Assembly: GCF_021869535.1 (NCBI RefSeq)
Contig: NW_026262712.1
Span: forward strand, 113,457,640-113,521,639
Length of the DNA: 64,000 nucleotides
Direction of reading: 5' to 3'
Source: Mytilus californianus
Taxonomy: Eukaryota > Mollusca > Bivalvia > Mytilida > Mytilidae
The notes beneath the pieces are model-generated. The model saw only the letters and a list, made by a program, of their open reading frames with translations. It was not told the DNA's origin and ran no database searches. Position numbers and translations under genes: made by a program. Of this stretch, positions 44,322-56,811 are shown piece by piece (positions within the stretch are counted from its first letter, which is position 1; every line of letters begins with the position of its first letter).

Positions 44322-45317
44322 CCATAATGGGTCTTATAAAAGTTAAATATATACGAGCAAGAATATTTCTATTCAATACATATTTCAATTTTTTAAGAAC
44401 ATTTAATCTTGTACTTGCACAATTTAAAATGTTTTCTATATGTGTATGGAATTTACCATTGGAATCAAAAGTAATCCCTAAGTGTTTATGACAGGAGACA
44501 AATTCTACTGCTTGATTTTGAAATTCTATTTTAATACCATCTGGGGAAGTATTACAGGAGAAGAGCATAGCCTTTGTCTTATTAGGATTAAAATTAATAA
44601 GCCAATCTTTAGACCACGCTGAAATTTGTTCTAAATCGCTATTTAAGACATCCTCTATTGTGTAAGGGTTATTACTTGAATAAGAAAGGGATGTGTCATC
44701 AGCAAACAATCGACTTAGACTTATCAAATTATCAGCTATGTCATTTACATAAATGAGGAATAGTAGGGGACCTAATACAGAGCCTTGCGGAACTCCTGCA
44801 TTAGTATTCTCAAAAGGCGAATATAAATTTGAAACAAAAACGCTTTGTTTTCTATTTTAAATATAACTTTCAAACCATTTATATAGATTTCCATCAATAC
44901 CATACACTTTTAGCTTTATTAAGAGGCCAGTATGCCAAACCCTATCAAAAGCTTTCGAGATATCACATAATATAAGAGATGTTATACAGCGATCATCAAG
45001 TGACATACATATCCTATAGTAAATTTCTATTAGCTGGTGAACGGTAGAATGACCTGGAATAAAACCTGACTGAAATTTGTATAATAACTTGCTTGCTATT
45101 AAGTGATTAAATACATTTTTAAATACAATTCTTTCAAATACTTTGCCCACTGCTGATAATAATGAGATTGGTCTATAATTGGAAAACAGTGATTTGTCTC
45201 CGGTTTTGAAAAGCGGCATGACAATAGCTGTTTTCCATTGATTAGGAAAGTCTGCTTTTTCAAATGACAAATTAAATAACAATGATAAGGGTACACTGAC
45301 AGTATAACTTGATGCTT
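44322..45317 (-). pseudogene. LINE ORF2, reverse transcriptase half
   Basis: This is the second half of the LINE whose first half lies at 58356-59980. One minus-strand frame carries all RT blocks: QWKTAIVMPLFKTGDKS and NYRPISLLS, CDISKAFDRVWH (motif A), GVPQGSVLGPLLFLIYVNDI (motif B), LFADDTSLSYS (motif C, catalytic Asp pair), INFNPNKTK, LGITFDS, and FIRPIMEYAC at the end. The only defect in the core is a single in-frame TAA at 44857-44859, after WFESYI. It starts at ASSYTVSVPLS, about a dozen residues after the expected KSxGPD block, which is missing. At 45318 it abuts the giant TIR element. The 3' end is cut at the PLE fragment. The type is APE/RT, CR1- or Jockey-like. Confidence 0.85.
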
Positions 45318-46859
45318 GGTCCGTGTATATTTGCGTCCATTCGTTTTTCGTTTTGAAATATCAAAAACAAAAAACAAAAAACGAGAGTGTTTTCATTTTT
45401 CGTTTTTAATTTCTCAAAAACCAAAACGAAAAACAAAAGTGTTTTCATTTTTCGTTTTTGATTTCTCTAAAACCAAAACGGAAAACGAAAGTGTTTTCAT
45501 TTTTTGTTTTTGATTTCTCTAAAACCAAAATGAAAATCAAAAGTGTTTCCGTTCTTCGTTTTTGATGTAACTAAACATGAATTTTGTATTCAATTTTAAT
45601 TATTTCTCGTTTTATAATGTACAATGTTTTCCTTTCTTGTTTCACAGTCATTGATAGTAAATCATGTCAATGTAAACATTCCGGTGTTCTTTCAACATAA
45701 TGTAGACAAAATAGACCGCCTGACTTATGAATTGAACTACGGTGATAAATGAATCAAAGCCTTTCAAATTACCTTGATTATATCTTCAATAAAAAATAAA
45801 TTATTATATTTAAATATTAAAGGAATCATATATTTAAATTGTACAATATAATGTTATATAAAGATGGTACAAATAGATAGATTGATTAAAACATCACATT
45901 AACAAGGGAGGTTACTATTTTTTAAAACTGATAAGAAAACTACCTCAGTCGTTAAAGTATACATGCACAGTCACTGTGGTTATCATATCTTTAATCGAAG
46001 ATAATGTCGACGGATGCAAAAAACTTTATTAATCTGAACAATAAGGGTGTGGGATCTTTACTTTTAAGTTTAGAAAGGTTGATCTAAGATGATTAGAATT
46101 GATAACCAAGGTCCATCTGCCAGTAGTATGCGAACATTCAGGACGATAATGTGTTTTGCTTGATCAATTGACTGAAAAACAAATTTCCGCTATTTCACAT
46201 TTCAAACCGGGATTAGCATTCAATCATTTTGCCATTCGGAGCCTACTCGGTATTAGTTTTGCTTATTTGTGAAAGCTATATGGTGACCTTAACTAGAGCC
46301 TGGGTGTGGATAGGGGTTTACGGAATAGAGAATAGTGGGCAAAACATATGAATAATATAGACAATGGACCAAGAAATAAAAAAAATAGAATAATGAGGTG
46401 TTAAAATATAAAGAGAACAGAATAATTGGCAAAATGTATAAAGAAATAAAGAATAGAGAAAAATGGCCTGAAACACTGATTAAAGAATAGAGAAAATCGG
46501 CATAGAATATCAAAGAATACAGAAATGAAGAACCCCGTATCCAGACCATCATCCTAGTTGCCTAAACCAACGTTATTTTGTCTCCGGTAGATTGTTATTG
46601 GTTATCATACGTTTTCTTTTTATTTCTATGCCTATCAATTACGACACGAGCTTTCATAACTTGCCAGCTTATTACATTATAAAAAAAGACTAAGCCGAAC
46701 ATCACTCTGGATTTTTTCTCAAGTGGACCTCAGCTGCCTACCCTACCACACCATTTCCGAAAAGTTAAAAAAAAATTCTACGGCAATACTTTTGTCCGCA
46801 CTAGGTGCAGAGGGAAGTTGTGTAACTGAGGTCTACTGGAGAAAAAAATCCAGGGTGTT
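45318..46859 (+). repeat. left inverted arm of the 13-kb element
   Basis: The inverse of 56812-58355 over its whole length. Landmarks are CAAAATAGACCGCCTGACTT (about 45707), ACAAGGGAGGTTACTA (about 45903) and GGGTGTGGATAGGGGTTTA (about 46302). It holds four 52-bp tandem units (GTGTTTTC at 45387, 45439, 45491, 45543), each able to fold, and a run of AGAATAGAGAA-type repeats at 46320-46530. The short open frames in that run are repeat translations. Confidence 0.85.
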
Positions 46860-47175
46860 ATTCGTCTTAGTTTTTTTTTAAGTAGGTCCAAAGTTGGGGT
46901 CCGCGGACACCCAACCCCACCCTTACCGAAAATTTAATAAAAAAAAATTCTAAGGCAATACTTTTGTCCACACTAGGTGCAAAGGGAAGCTTGGTAGCTG
47001 AGGTCTACAGTAGAAAAAAACCAGAGTATTGTTCGGCTTAGTTTTTTTTTTCTAAAGTAGGTCCAAAGTTGAGGTCAGATACCCTACCCAACCCTTACCG
47101 AAAAGTTAATAAACAAAAATTCTATGGCAGTGCTTTTTTCCGCACTAGGTGCAAACGTAAGCTAGAGACCTAGCG
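46684..47175 (+). repeat. palindromic unit and its 171-bp tandem copies
   Basis: 46684-46875 is a palindrome (GACTAAGCCGAACATCACTC..AATCCAGGGTGTTATTCGTC). CTAGGTGCA occurs at 46801, 46973 and 47144, so three units of about 171 bp stand in tandem. The right arm has only one (56812-56995). Confidence 0.75.
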
Positions 47176-47683
47176 GCTACTTGATCAAAATTCCCAGTTT
47201 GGGTATAGCACGGATTATTTTTTAAAGCTAATAAATAATTTCCTTGCCCACCATACTTTGAGTACAAAAAATAAACATTTCGTTCAATCATAAGTAAGCT
47301 AAATCCACTGTTTCAGAAGTAGAATGTTTTGTCAAAACAGTTTTGTGTGGCAAAAAAAAAGTTAAAGCACGAGTGCAACTTTTTTTTCTTCTAATGCAGA
47401 ACAATTGTTACTTTTCATGAACTATTTGACAGGAAGCCGAGAATATGGAAAGCTATTTCACACAATAGTGCAATTTTGCCAACATTTAAATAATTTCATA
47501 ATTATTTACGATTCTATATACACTCAAAAGTGTTGACTATTTGAAATGTAAAGCGTGCAGCACGCTGTGTGATGTATTGAAAGCGATTTCTATTGTATTT
47601 ATATAATTAATGAACAAGAAATGAAATTTTGAAATTCATTGAATAGTGTCTTTGACTGCTTAATTATATATTAAAAACTGATA
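47176..47683. other. no recognised feature
   Basis: AT-rich. GCGTGCAGCACGC at about 47551 is a short palindrome. Confidence 0.35.
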
Positions 47684-47704
47684 ATATCAGTTGAACGGCA
47701 AACG

Positions 47705-50484
47705 ATTTAATGGCGTCTAAGTTCAAGACATTGGTCACGTGATAAAAGGTCAGAGTTTACCGTTTTCTTGTGAACGTGTACACCTCTTGGTTTTTTACCT
47801 CGTATCGTCTAATTGTAACTCGTAAATAAATAAAAATTGTAGGGTCCAAATCTTGAGTGAGTAAGCTTCATTATTATATATACTTATTTATGAAAGGTGT
47901 TATAAAAGTATTCTAAAACAACGATGGAAGTTGAAATTTTTTTTGGAAAATTTGCGTCGGTCTACGGAAAATCCCAAATCATTTCTTAAATGGGTTTGGT
48001 AACGTATGGAGGGGTATAAAATATGAAGTAAAACCATTTTCTGGATCTTATATATTAATTATAGATCATAAATTCCCCGGATACGCAATTGTGTCAGCTT
48101 ATTCGTGGCGAAGCGGAGATCAACGGGAGATAACTCCGTACACGCGTCGTAGGAAACTGCAAGTTCACAACAGTAAATTCGAGTAAAATTAATGATTGTA
48201 GTTATATTTCGACACTTTCTTGAATAACCATTCAATATTTAATGTTCCTCTACTCTTGTAACATTAAAATAGTCATGGAATGTTTGAATATGGCATTTTT
48301 TCAAGTACCCTAAAACAGGTTTTTGAAAACTTCCAAAGAAGAAAATTATAGATAACTGACTTTTCTCTGAAACTTGGACTTATTTGTATATTCTCAAATA
48401 CCCTTTTGGTAGATGGAATGATACAAGTCTTTGTTTTACTTTCTTTGTATCAATATTCTTAGAAAGGATATGAAAATAAACTCAGTGTTTGTACATGTTG
48501 ATTGTTTAGAACAGTTTGTTTAAATATATTAAAATTTCACTCTAAAATTAGACTTGAATTTTTATATTTAAATAAGTATCTAACATAGAAAGTTGTTAAT
48601 CTGGTGCACTTAAAATGTTCCATCAGAAATGAGATTTAACAAAGTTATTTAGACTGAAGAACTTGTCACTTTTTATGCTGATCATATGGGGAAAAAAGAG
48701 TGATATAATAAATTCTAACACAGCATCAATTGTGAAACAATAGTTCTTTCCTACAGACATTTTATTTTTCAAGATGCGAGGCTTGCCGATCAATTTACAT
48801 ATTTAAGATTTCACTGTTAAGAGTGGAGAAATAACTTATTGACAGAGATTCTGTATGGGAATGTTTCTCTTGATATTTTTAAATACATTTATGTTACCAA
48901 CTACATTGTATCTTTGTTTTTCTACTATGATCTGCAAAGAGATGGGTTCTTTATGTGTGACATCAATGATCGTCAAGCATGATTATTGGTAGCCTTTATT
49001 CCTGATGTAACAATGGAAAATTCTGAGAAAAGCAAGAACTTTTAAGCAGATCCAGGTCTTTTATAAAGAGAGGGTGGATTGTTCCTAATTTCCATATACA
49101 GAAAAAACATATTTCATTTCATGCTAAATAATTACATACAAGAGGGGTTTATCAGCCATTTGTCAGCAGAACTTGTGTTACAATAGAATTTAACTTTGCA
49201 TTACATTAAAATACAATATGGAAAAAAAGAAAATGTAGACAATACATGCCCCCCCTCCTCTTTGAAAATTGGCTTGATCCACCCCCGAGATAAGAAACTA
49301 TATAAGATGTACAAGTTCCGTTGCTCGCTCTTAATCAAGAGAAAAAATCTGAACATCCAAAAAGCCAGAAAGGGATTTAAAACATTATAATCAACACAAA
49401 GAAAACTGAACAAAAAGCTGTATTGCAATCTGATATCATGCAGTTCTCATAATTCCTATTACATGTATTACTTCAAGTTTTGATTTTTTTTCCTTATATT
49501 TGAATTCATCAGTCCTACAAACAACTGTTGAGTCCTTTAATTAAATTATTGATTGAATAATGAATGATTAGCTAAGCTGGTCTGTAAATAAAGTCTGAAA
49601 ATGCTTTTTTTAAATAAAAGAGTGTTATTATGTCATAAAATATACTGAATCAACTTCAAATTTAATCCAAATTCATACATGTATTTAACTGCTCTAAAAT
49701 GCATAGTCAATTGAACTACAAAACAAAAACCTGAGACTACTATAACAATTAACATAGAGATTGGTCACTTCCCATGTTATAATAGTCTCAGACAAAAACA
49801 AAGCTGACTTAAATACATGTACAGTATGTTCAGAAATTTTTTGAAGAATGGACAACAATGAGATATTCTCATAGTATCAAATCAGAATGAGAGTTCTTTT
49901 TATTGAGATAATCAATTTAATTGCATTATTTACTTTAATAAAAACCTCATGATAATATCTGAATTTACAGTCATGACTTAGCTTGTCAACCTCTACACTT
50001 AAAAAATTAAGGTTCCTAGGCCTAAATGTGGTTGAAATACAGACAATTTTGGTAACTTTTACAAAAAATCTCTTTTTTATGACATACCTTACAATTTCAG
50101 AATAAGCTGCATTAAGTTATATATGTATCACATATAAGAATGCTAGTTTGTATTTTAATATCATGATTATTGCAATAAGTTGTTATTATTCAATTAATTA
50201 AAAAAAACATCAATTATTTTTGAATTGATAGATCTGGAACTAGTACATACCTTTGTTTTTTTTTAAACATCTATATACTATTCATTAGGGAACTTATTCA
50301 AATATATTTTGTACAAGACAGTCATGGCAGTTCACAATTACAGTGGTCATTATAAACATAATGACACAATTTATACAACCAAATTTTATTGTTGATATAT
50401 GTAAACTGAAATCATTGCAGAATTTTTCTTTCAAATGATTTAATGTTTGTTAGTCACTTACTTTAAATACTTAACCTGTACTAA
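47705..50484. other. repeat-poor AT-rich interior
   Basis: Short open frames (for example 49196-49428 on both strands) lack protein-like composition. No exon could be defended. Confidence 0.35.
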
Positions 50485-50570
50485 AATAAAGAGATGTGGT
50501 ATGATTGCCAATGAGATAGATAACAGTATAGAAACTATCCACCAGAGTCCAAATGTCTGTTAGCAGTTAA
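50485..50570 (-). repeat. repeat A end fragment
   Basis: AGAGATGTGGTATGATTGCC and AATGAGATAGATAACAGTAT are a diverged outer end of repeat A. Confidence 0.65.
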
Positions 50571-52500
50571 ATTATAAGTCACTTTACGGACATCAACAAT
50601 GAATACATTTCATTGTTATCAGGCAGATGAGGAAAAAGAGTAATGATAGCTTTTTAGCTTACTACATGTACAAGAGAATATAAGAAATATAATAATATAC
50701 ATAAGGAAATAATAGAGACAAAAAAGACAGGACTTAGCCACTGGACTATATGTAAAGTGTTCCCTTACTAATCCTTAAAGGAGCTGCTGTATACTTAGAA
50801 AAAAGGATGTTGAGGACTTGGCCACATCAATCAGCATTTTTAGACACTACATTATGGTCAATTGCAATCTGCCCTATTTGCTCCAACCTCTAATGAGTAT
50901 TAAAATTAATACCTAGGGTGGGAATTAAACCCATGTTTGTTCATTTACTCTATTGTTCTCTATGTACATACATGTACATGTATATGAAATATATCAAATG
51001 CAAAAAAATGCTGGAATGTAAATATGGTAATTTACATCATGTACATTATTACAGCCTCTTTTTTTAAGGACCTAGTAAAGGAGGTCCCTGGACCTAGCTA
51101 GACCTATTTCTTAGGCAAGGTGTATAATATAACTCTTGAAAGTAGTTAAATGCAATTGTAAAATTAATTGTATCTGCTGTTAAACAATAATAACACGATA
51201 ATGGTTATTTCTAAGTATTTAGTAACAACAGCGTGCAATTTAGGTAAACAAACATCAATAATCTACCACGTGTTTGTACGCTGTGCTTGAATATTCAAAA
51301 CGACCCATCGGGTTTATTTACACGAATTTTTGCTAAAGCAGACAGTTAAACATGTCTGTTTACCTAATAAGTTCTATAAAAAATGCATTTGCTGTTATGA
51401 CTTGTGTATGCATGGAAATATAATGAACATAACATTGATTATTTACCGTAAATATTGAATACACATCATTCCTGAGGTATACACACAAAACACATGGCAC
51501 TTTTGTAACGATGGATGGTAACGTATAGCCACTTTATAACAGTAAATCCCATTGGATAAGCTCCCCTACACAGTACATAATATGCAAATTAATGATTGGA
51601 TACGAATTTGTGTCAGCTCTCAAATCGATGGAAAAATGTAAACATTGGAATCCGCCATTTTGACATAGGAAACAAACTAATTTTGAATCTTGGATTAAAG
51701 GACATTGCGCACATTGCCAGCGTATCATGCATAACCAGTCATGTGCAAATATATCTTTTAATTAGTTTTATACACTTACTTTTCTATGTTTTAGTTAATT
51801 TAATGTTTTAATTAACTACAGAACGGAACATCGTTCTCAAAGACGCCGTAGAAAAAAATATAGGTGGCGCTGTTTGTGGGCGTAAACATTTTACATACGG
51901 GTACTTTTTTGTCGACAAATTGACCTCTATCTGTCAGATTCAGGCGTTTGCCGTTCAACTGATATAGTGGTTATATATTAATAAAAATATTTGAAGTACA
52001 TTTGAATCTTATGCAACATTTAGGTTTATATAAACATCTGAAAACTGGCTGCGTGCTAAGTGGCTGCTAGCGATTGGCTGCTTGCTTGAACCTGGTCTCA
52101 CAAACTCCGCATTTTCATTCACGTCTTCACATTACAGGTTTCAATAAACGTTTAGTAAATTATGTCAATGTGCTTTCCCATGGGGTTTAATATGCTGAAC
52201 AATTACCGGAAATCTATGGTAGTCTGCAAAATAAATGTCAAAACCGAAATCTTACTGAACAAAGTAGACACCCACATTAAAAAAGGTTGAGGCATTGAAG
52301 GCCAAATAAGTTTTCATATTTCACATTCTTGCGGGTCTAATTGTAATCAGAAGCTCATTGTAGAGTTGAGAGAAGTTCACAAATTAATTTAATACAAAGG
52401 CAAAAATCAATGTAAAAAAAAAGTTTCATTGGTGAAATTAAGACGGCAATATTTATAACAATTATAATAACAACAAACAAATGATTATCAAATGGTCATG
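50571..52500. other. no recognised gene
   Basis: At 51640-51660 the minus strand reads CAAAATGGCGGATTCC, a YY1-like start context, but the frame closes after 12 codons. Otherwise nothing is visible. Confidence 0.3.
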
Positions 52501-52529
52501 ACTTTTGTTTGGAGCAACATGAGCATATC

Positions 52530-52660
52530 CCTTTACAATCAATCATTCAATCAATTAATAAATCAATCAATCAATCAAACAAACAAACAAACAATCAAAC
52601 AAACAAACAAACAAACAAACAACCAATCAATCAATTAATCAATCAATCAATCAATAAAAT
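52530..52660 (+). repeat. (AATC)n/(AAAC)n simple repeat
   Basis: Runs of AATCAATCAATC and AAACAAACAAAC, giving a spurious 64-codon frame. It may be the tail of a lost SINE 2 copy. Confidence 0.85.
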
Positions 52661-52765
52661 TGAGAATGGAAATGAAGAAACCCAACCAAAGACATGTTTG
52701 TGAAAGAGCAGAAAACAGCCGAAGGCCACCAATGGGTCTTCAACACAGGAGGCGGGCTTCAGCTG
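52658..52765 (+). repeat. dispersed repeat E, copy 2
   Basis: AAATTGAGAATGGAAATGAA, AAAGAGCAGAAAACAGCCGA and AATGGGTCTTCAACACA match 7672-7800 inverted. Confidence 0.75.
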
Positions 52766-52849
52766 GCCCCTAAATAAAAATGTATACTAGTTCAGTGAAA
52801 ATGGACGTCACACAAAACTAAAAATAAAAAAAAAAACATACAAGACTAT

Positions 52850-53060
52850 CAAAGGCCAGAGGCTCCCGACTTGGGACATGCGCAAAAATGCGGCGGGGTT
52901 AAACATGTTTTGTGAGATCTCAACCCTCCCCCTATACCACTATAGCTAGCCAATGTAGAAAAAACAAACACACAGCAATACGCACAGTAAAACTCAGTTT
53001 AAAAGAAGTCCGAGTCCGATGTCAGAATAGGTAACAAAAGAAACTAAGCAAAATGACAAT
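52850..53060 (-). repeat. repeat A, inverse fragment
   Basis: AGACTATCAAAGGCCAGAGG, GGGACATGCGCAAAAATGC and CGGGGTTAAACATGTTT match the inverse of the 54770-54850 region. Confidence 0.6.
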
Positions 53061-53519
53061 GATTCATAAATAAACAAAGGATTACTAGCAGTAACTGACA
53101 TGCCAGCTCCAGACCCCAATTACACCGATTGAAAGATTATGTCTTCATCACATGAAAATCAAGCACAATCACTCCTGTGAGGGGTTTAGTATCACACCCT
53201 CATAAAATATATGAGAAGAAAATGACCCGTATTATGCCAACAACTGGTTTTAGAATTAATTAGTTTATTTCCGATGCAAAGACCTTATAAGTGAATCAAT
53301 ATTAATACAACAATATGTCATCTTTAAAGATTCCTCATGGGGTTTTTGATAATGTGATTACTTGGCCGTTTTTTTTAGTGATTATTTGATTACTAGACCA
53401 AATATTTCATGATTATTTGATTATCCAGGACTGTATTTTAGATTAATTGATTACCAAGTTTAAACAATAAATTTGTATGTATAGCATACATATAAAATTT
53501 GGCTTGAAAGACGTTTTTT

Positions 53520-54130
53520 TTTTGGCCTCGCTCCGCTCGGTAAAATTGTTAAGAATTAAGTCCAAAGATTGAACGCGTTTGTCCAGTAATCTTATTAAAA
53601 TTCATACAAAAAAGTCATTTAAGTATAACGAAATCAGAGATATATCTTTTAATTAGATTTGTTCGTCTAATTTAGTATTTTTATCTGAAGTGAATTTACT
53701 AACTTCTTTAATAAAGGATTTGAACAAGAATGTGTCCATAGTACATGAATGCCCCACTCGCACTATCAGTTTCTATGTCCAGTGGACCGTAAATTGCGGT
53801 CAGAACTCTAACTTGGCATTAAAATTAGAAAGATCATATCATATGGAACATGTGTACTGAGTTTCAAGTTGATTGGACTTCAACTTCATCAAAAACTACT
53901 TTGCCCAAAAACATTAACCTGAAGCGGAACAGACGGATGAGCGGAAGAACAAACGGACGCACAGACCGAAAATCGTAATGCCTATAAATGGGACATACAT
54001 TCACAAAATGTGCTGAAATTGAATGAAGGTCTTGTAAATCTCAATTAGACCATAGCAGGCATATCCAAATAAAGTTCCCTGAAGTCACAAACAACTTCCC
54101 TCGCTTGTAGATCTATTTCCACTACTTCTG
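53520..54130 (+). repeat. dispersed repeat D, copy 2, split by an insertion
   Basis: 53525-53600 matches the start and 54047-54130 the end of repeat D at 7070-7290. Between them is about 450 bp that includes GTGTACTGAGTTTCAAGTTG, AACTTCATCAAAAACTAC and an ACGGACGCACAGACC tail. I recall that combination from molluscan non-autonomous DNA elements. Confidence 0.6.
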
Positions 54131-54184
54131 CACTATTGTATTTATCAATAATAATATAAATAGAAATTGTATGTATGTAAATTA

Positions 54185-54260
54185 AAAACGATCAGGGTAA
54201 ACTTATCAATCCTTTAAATAAACTTATTTTAAAAGGTTACCAATTGAACACTGTAAATAG
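54185..54260 (+). pseudogene. PLE family 2, extreme C-terminus
   Basis: The plus frame reads KNDQGKLINPLNKLILKGYQ, equivalent to the end of the 35425-36840 pseudogene. Repeat A follows it directly, which suggests repeat A is the 3' UTR and terminal part of this PLE family. Confidence 0.6.
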
Positions 54261-55070
54261 ATCTTTGAATATTATTTTTATTGGTATAAATATTAATTTT
54301 GTTATCAGTAACTTAAAATTATACTACATATTATTGTTATACACATCAAGGTACTACAATCTGTTGATACCTATGATTTGGCATTGCACAAGGTCATGTC
54401 TTTCTCTGACTGTTAATGACGTCTTTACACTAAATCCATTGAATGTTGGATGTGTACTGATTGATATTTTAGTCTTAGAATTTTAGTCTTAGATACATGA
54501 TTTTTGTATTAGTTCTTATTGGCTTTGAACTAGCTGTCATTACTGCGATTACTCTCAGATCTGTACTTTGTGTCCTTTTTTGTTTGTTAAGGATGTATAA
54601 ATACCCTGCCACGTCCGGTCTGTGCTTTTGTTAGATGTTTTTTTCTGTTTTGTATCGATCTGATATGTTAAGCCCTTTTCAACTGATTCTTATAGTGTGT
54701 TCTTATGTTGTTCTGTAACAAAACTCGTCCAAGGTTAACGGGAGGGTTGAGCGCTCACTTGCATGTTTAACCCCGTCACATACTGTATGTGCCTGTCCCA
54801 AGTTAGAAGCCTGTAGTTCAATGGTTGTCGTTTGTTGATGTCTGTCATATTTGTTTTTCGTTTTATTGTGTTATAAATTAGGCCGTTTTTTCTCAACTGA
54901 ACTGTTTCATATTTTTCATGTCAGAGCCTTTCATAGCCGACTATACCCTTCTGGTTTTTTTCTCATTGCTGAAGGTGGTTCGGTTGCCTATATATAATTG
55001 CTTACATCCACTTCATTTGAACTTTGGGGATAGTTGTCACATTGGCAATCATACCACATCTCCTTATTAA
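54261..55070 (+). repeat. repeat A, longest copy
   Basis: It runs from AGATCTTTGAATATTATTTT through TTTTGTATCGATCTGATATG, GGTTGTCGTTTGTTGATGTC and AAATTAGGCCGTTTTTTC to AATCATACCACATCTCC. It starts immediately after the PLE family 2 C-terminus. Confidence 0.8.
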
Positions 55071-55910
55071 ATTGTTGAGAGGAAGGATGGGAGGGGGGAT
55101 TGAAATTTGTATTTCTTAGGAAAGTTCCAATGTTTTCCTCCCAGGTCACCCAGTTTTAATTGGATATTTTCTCATTTTGCTGTGCCCTTGAATTTGTGTT
55201 TAAGGCCAACCAGAGCTAACTGCCTGTTGGTGGGTAGTTGAAGACCATATGGTAAGCTCTAGGTGTCTTTTTGTGTATTGTATATGGTGATTTGGTGATG
55301 TCTTCATGCCATTGTCCCATTACTTTATATAGACAGCTTATCAGTCAACCATATCTATCAAAGACGACAAATGATTGCCAAAGCTCTCCTGGCTTTTTGT
55401 ATAGTCAGGCGAGAAACAAGATATAAACGGACTTGGCTTAGTATAAACATATAAACATGTATATTTAGTAAACTCGTATAAATTCAAGTCAAATTAATAT
55501 TTCAAAACAACATAAAAATATAAAAGTGTAAATAAATTTTTTTTTAATAAATCTTGAAAATATTATTGTGTTTGTGTGTGGCCATGGATAAAGGCATGTT
55601 TTTCAGTCTGGGTTAAAAAAAAAATATTGACTTCGGGTACAAATCCCTGCCCCACTCCAGAGAATCAAATGGTTGCTTCTTTGGGAACAATAGACATTGA
55701 AGATGTTGAGAATGAAGATCAGGTAATATTTTTATGTTCTGCGGCGACGTTAAAAGAACACCAATCAGTCAATCGATCTTTATGACTATGGCTTCAGTTG
55801 TGTAATATTCCTTGTTGTAAAAGTTCCTTTTCTGCTTTGTGTAGACTTATTAAGACTTGGAATAGATCTACGATGACTAAAGAACGGTCGTGTATGGTTT
55901 GGCAATTTTA
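55071..55910. other. no clear gene; possible SINE remnant
   Basis: GGGTACAAATCCCTGCCCC (55636) is B-box-like, and GGCGACGTTAAAAGAACACC with AATCAGTCAATCG (55742-55775) resembles a SINE 2 tail. The evidence is too weak for a firm call. Confidence 0.3.
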
Positions 55911-55914
55911 CATG

Positions 55915-55995
55915 CCTACCGATAATAAAATTGACAATGGAAATGGGGAATATGTCAAAGAGACAACAACCCGACCAAAGAGTAGACAACAGCCG
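55915..55995 (+). repeat. dispersed repeat E, copy 3
   Basis: GACAATGGAAATGGGGAATA and AAAGAGACAACAACCCGACC match the 7672 and 52658 copies. Confidence 0.75.
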
Positions 55996-56177
55996 ATGTC
56001 CATATATGATACAATGCTACCGGACATAGAAAAAACTGTCCTTTTTTCATGGAAAATTAAACTGTTCCAGTATATTAAAGAATACAAAACTAGCTCTCTT
56101 TTCTGTAAATACAAATAAAAAGCTGACATGGGTGAGATTAAAGCTAGAAATCCCAATCTCCCAATTCACTTAAAAAG

Positions 56178-56560
56178 ACCATATATAGAGATAAGAAGAT
56201 GTGGTATGAGTGCCAATAAGACATTTCTCCATCCAAGTCACAATTTGTAAAAGAAAAACCATTACAGGTCAAAGTACGATCTTCAACACGGAGCCTTGGC
56301 TCACACCGAACAGCAAGCTACACAGGGCCCCAAAATGACCAGTGCAAAACCATTCAAACGGGAAAACTATGCAACGGTATAATCTATATAATAAACAAGA
56401 AACGAGAACACTTATGAACCACATCAACAAACGGCAAACACTGAACATCAGGTTCCTGACTTAGAACAGGTGCAAACAAATGCAGCGGGTTTAAACGTTT
56501 TAATAGGTACCAAGTTCACTCTTATCCGAAACAATAATGTAACATATGACCTTTAATATT
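56178..56560 (-). repeat. repeat A, inverse copy
   Basis: AGAAGATGTGGTATGAGTGC, GGAGCCTTGGCTCACACCGA and CAGCGGGTTTAAACGTTTTA match the inverse of 62000-62325. Confidence 0.8.
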
Positions 56561-56811
56561 CAAGGGCTAAACTTGCATTGAGCCGTGTTTAGGCCCTAAA
56601 ATAGAAAATAAAGAGATGTGGAGTAAATGTGCATGAAACAAACTCACACACAACACATAGAAAAAATACAAATTATCAATGAATAGGGCTTTTATTCCTG
56701 TTCTTCATCTTGAAAGTAGCTGGAGGGTCTTCAACGAGGAAAAGAACCATTCATACCCGGAAAACAACAGCCACACACTTGACTATGTGGATTACAATGT
56801 TTTGCTTTAAC

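Larger units (their letters stand above)
47684..51965. mobile_element. candidate nested element with 17-21 bp inverted ends
   Basis: CAGTTGAACGGCAAACG at 47688-47704 is repeated exactly inverted at 51945-51961, each flanked outside by ATAT. That gives 4,274 bp between the termini, with ATAT as a possible 4-bp target duplication. The interior is unusually free of known repeats and has no long frame. It includes a CACGTG box at 47737 and ATACG.A.TTGTGTCAGCT at both 48080 and 51599. Only the terminal match supports the call. Confidence 0.45.

Noticed and set aside
46289-46552. 87-codon membrane-like protein, mirrored at 57123-57365
   Set aside because: Both are translations of AGAATAGAGAA-type low-complexity repeats in the inverted arms. 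The hydrophobicity comes from TTC/TAT runs.
51600-51700. A promoter and first exon on the minus strand (YY1-like CAAAATGGCGGATTCC)
   Set aside because: The frame closes after 12 codons with no donor, and no downstream exon was found.
52509-52703. 64-codon gene with Asn/Gln/Ser repeats
   Set aside because: Translation of (AATC)n/(AAAC)n simple repeats and dispersed repeat E.
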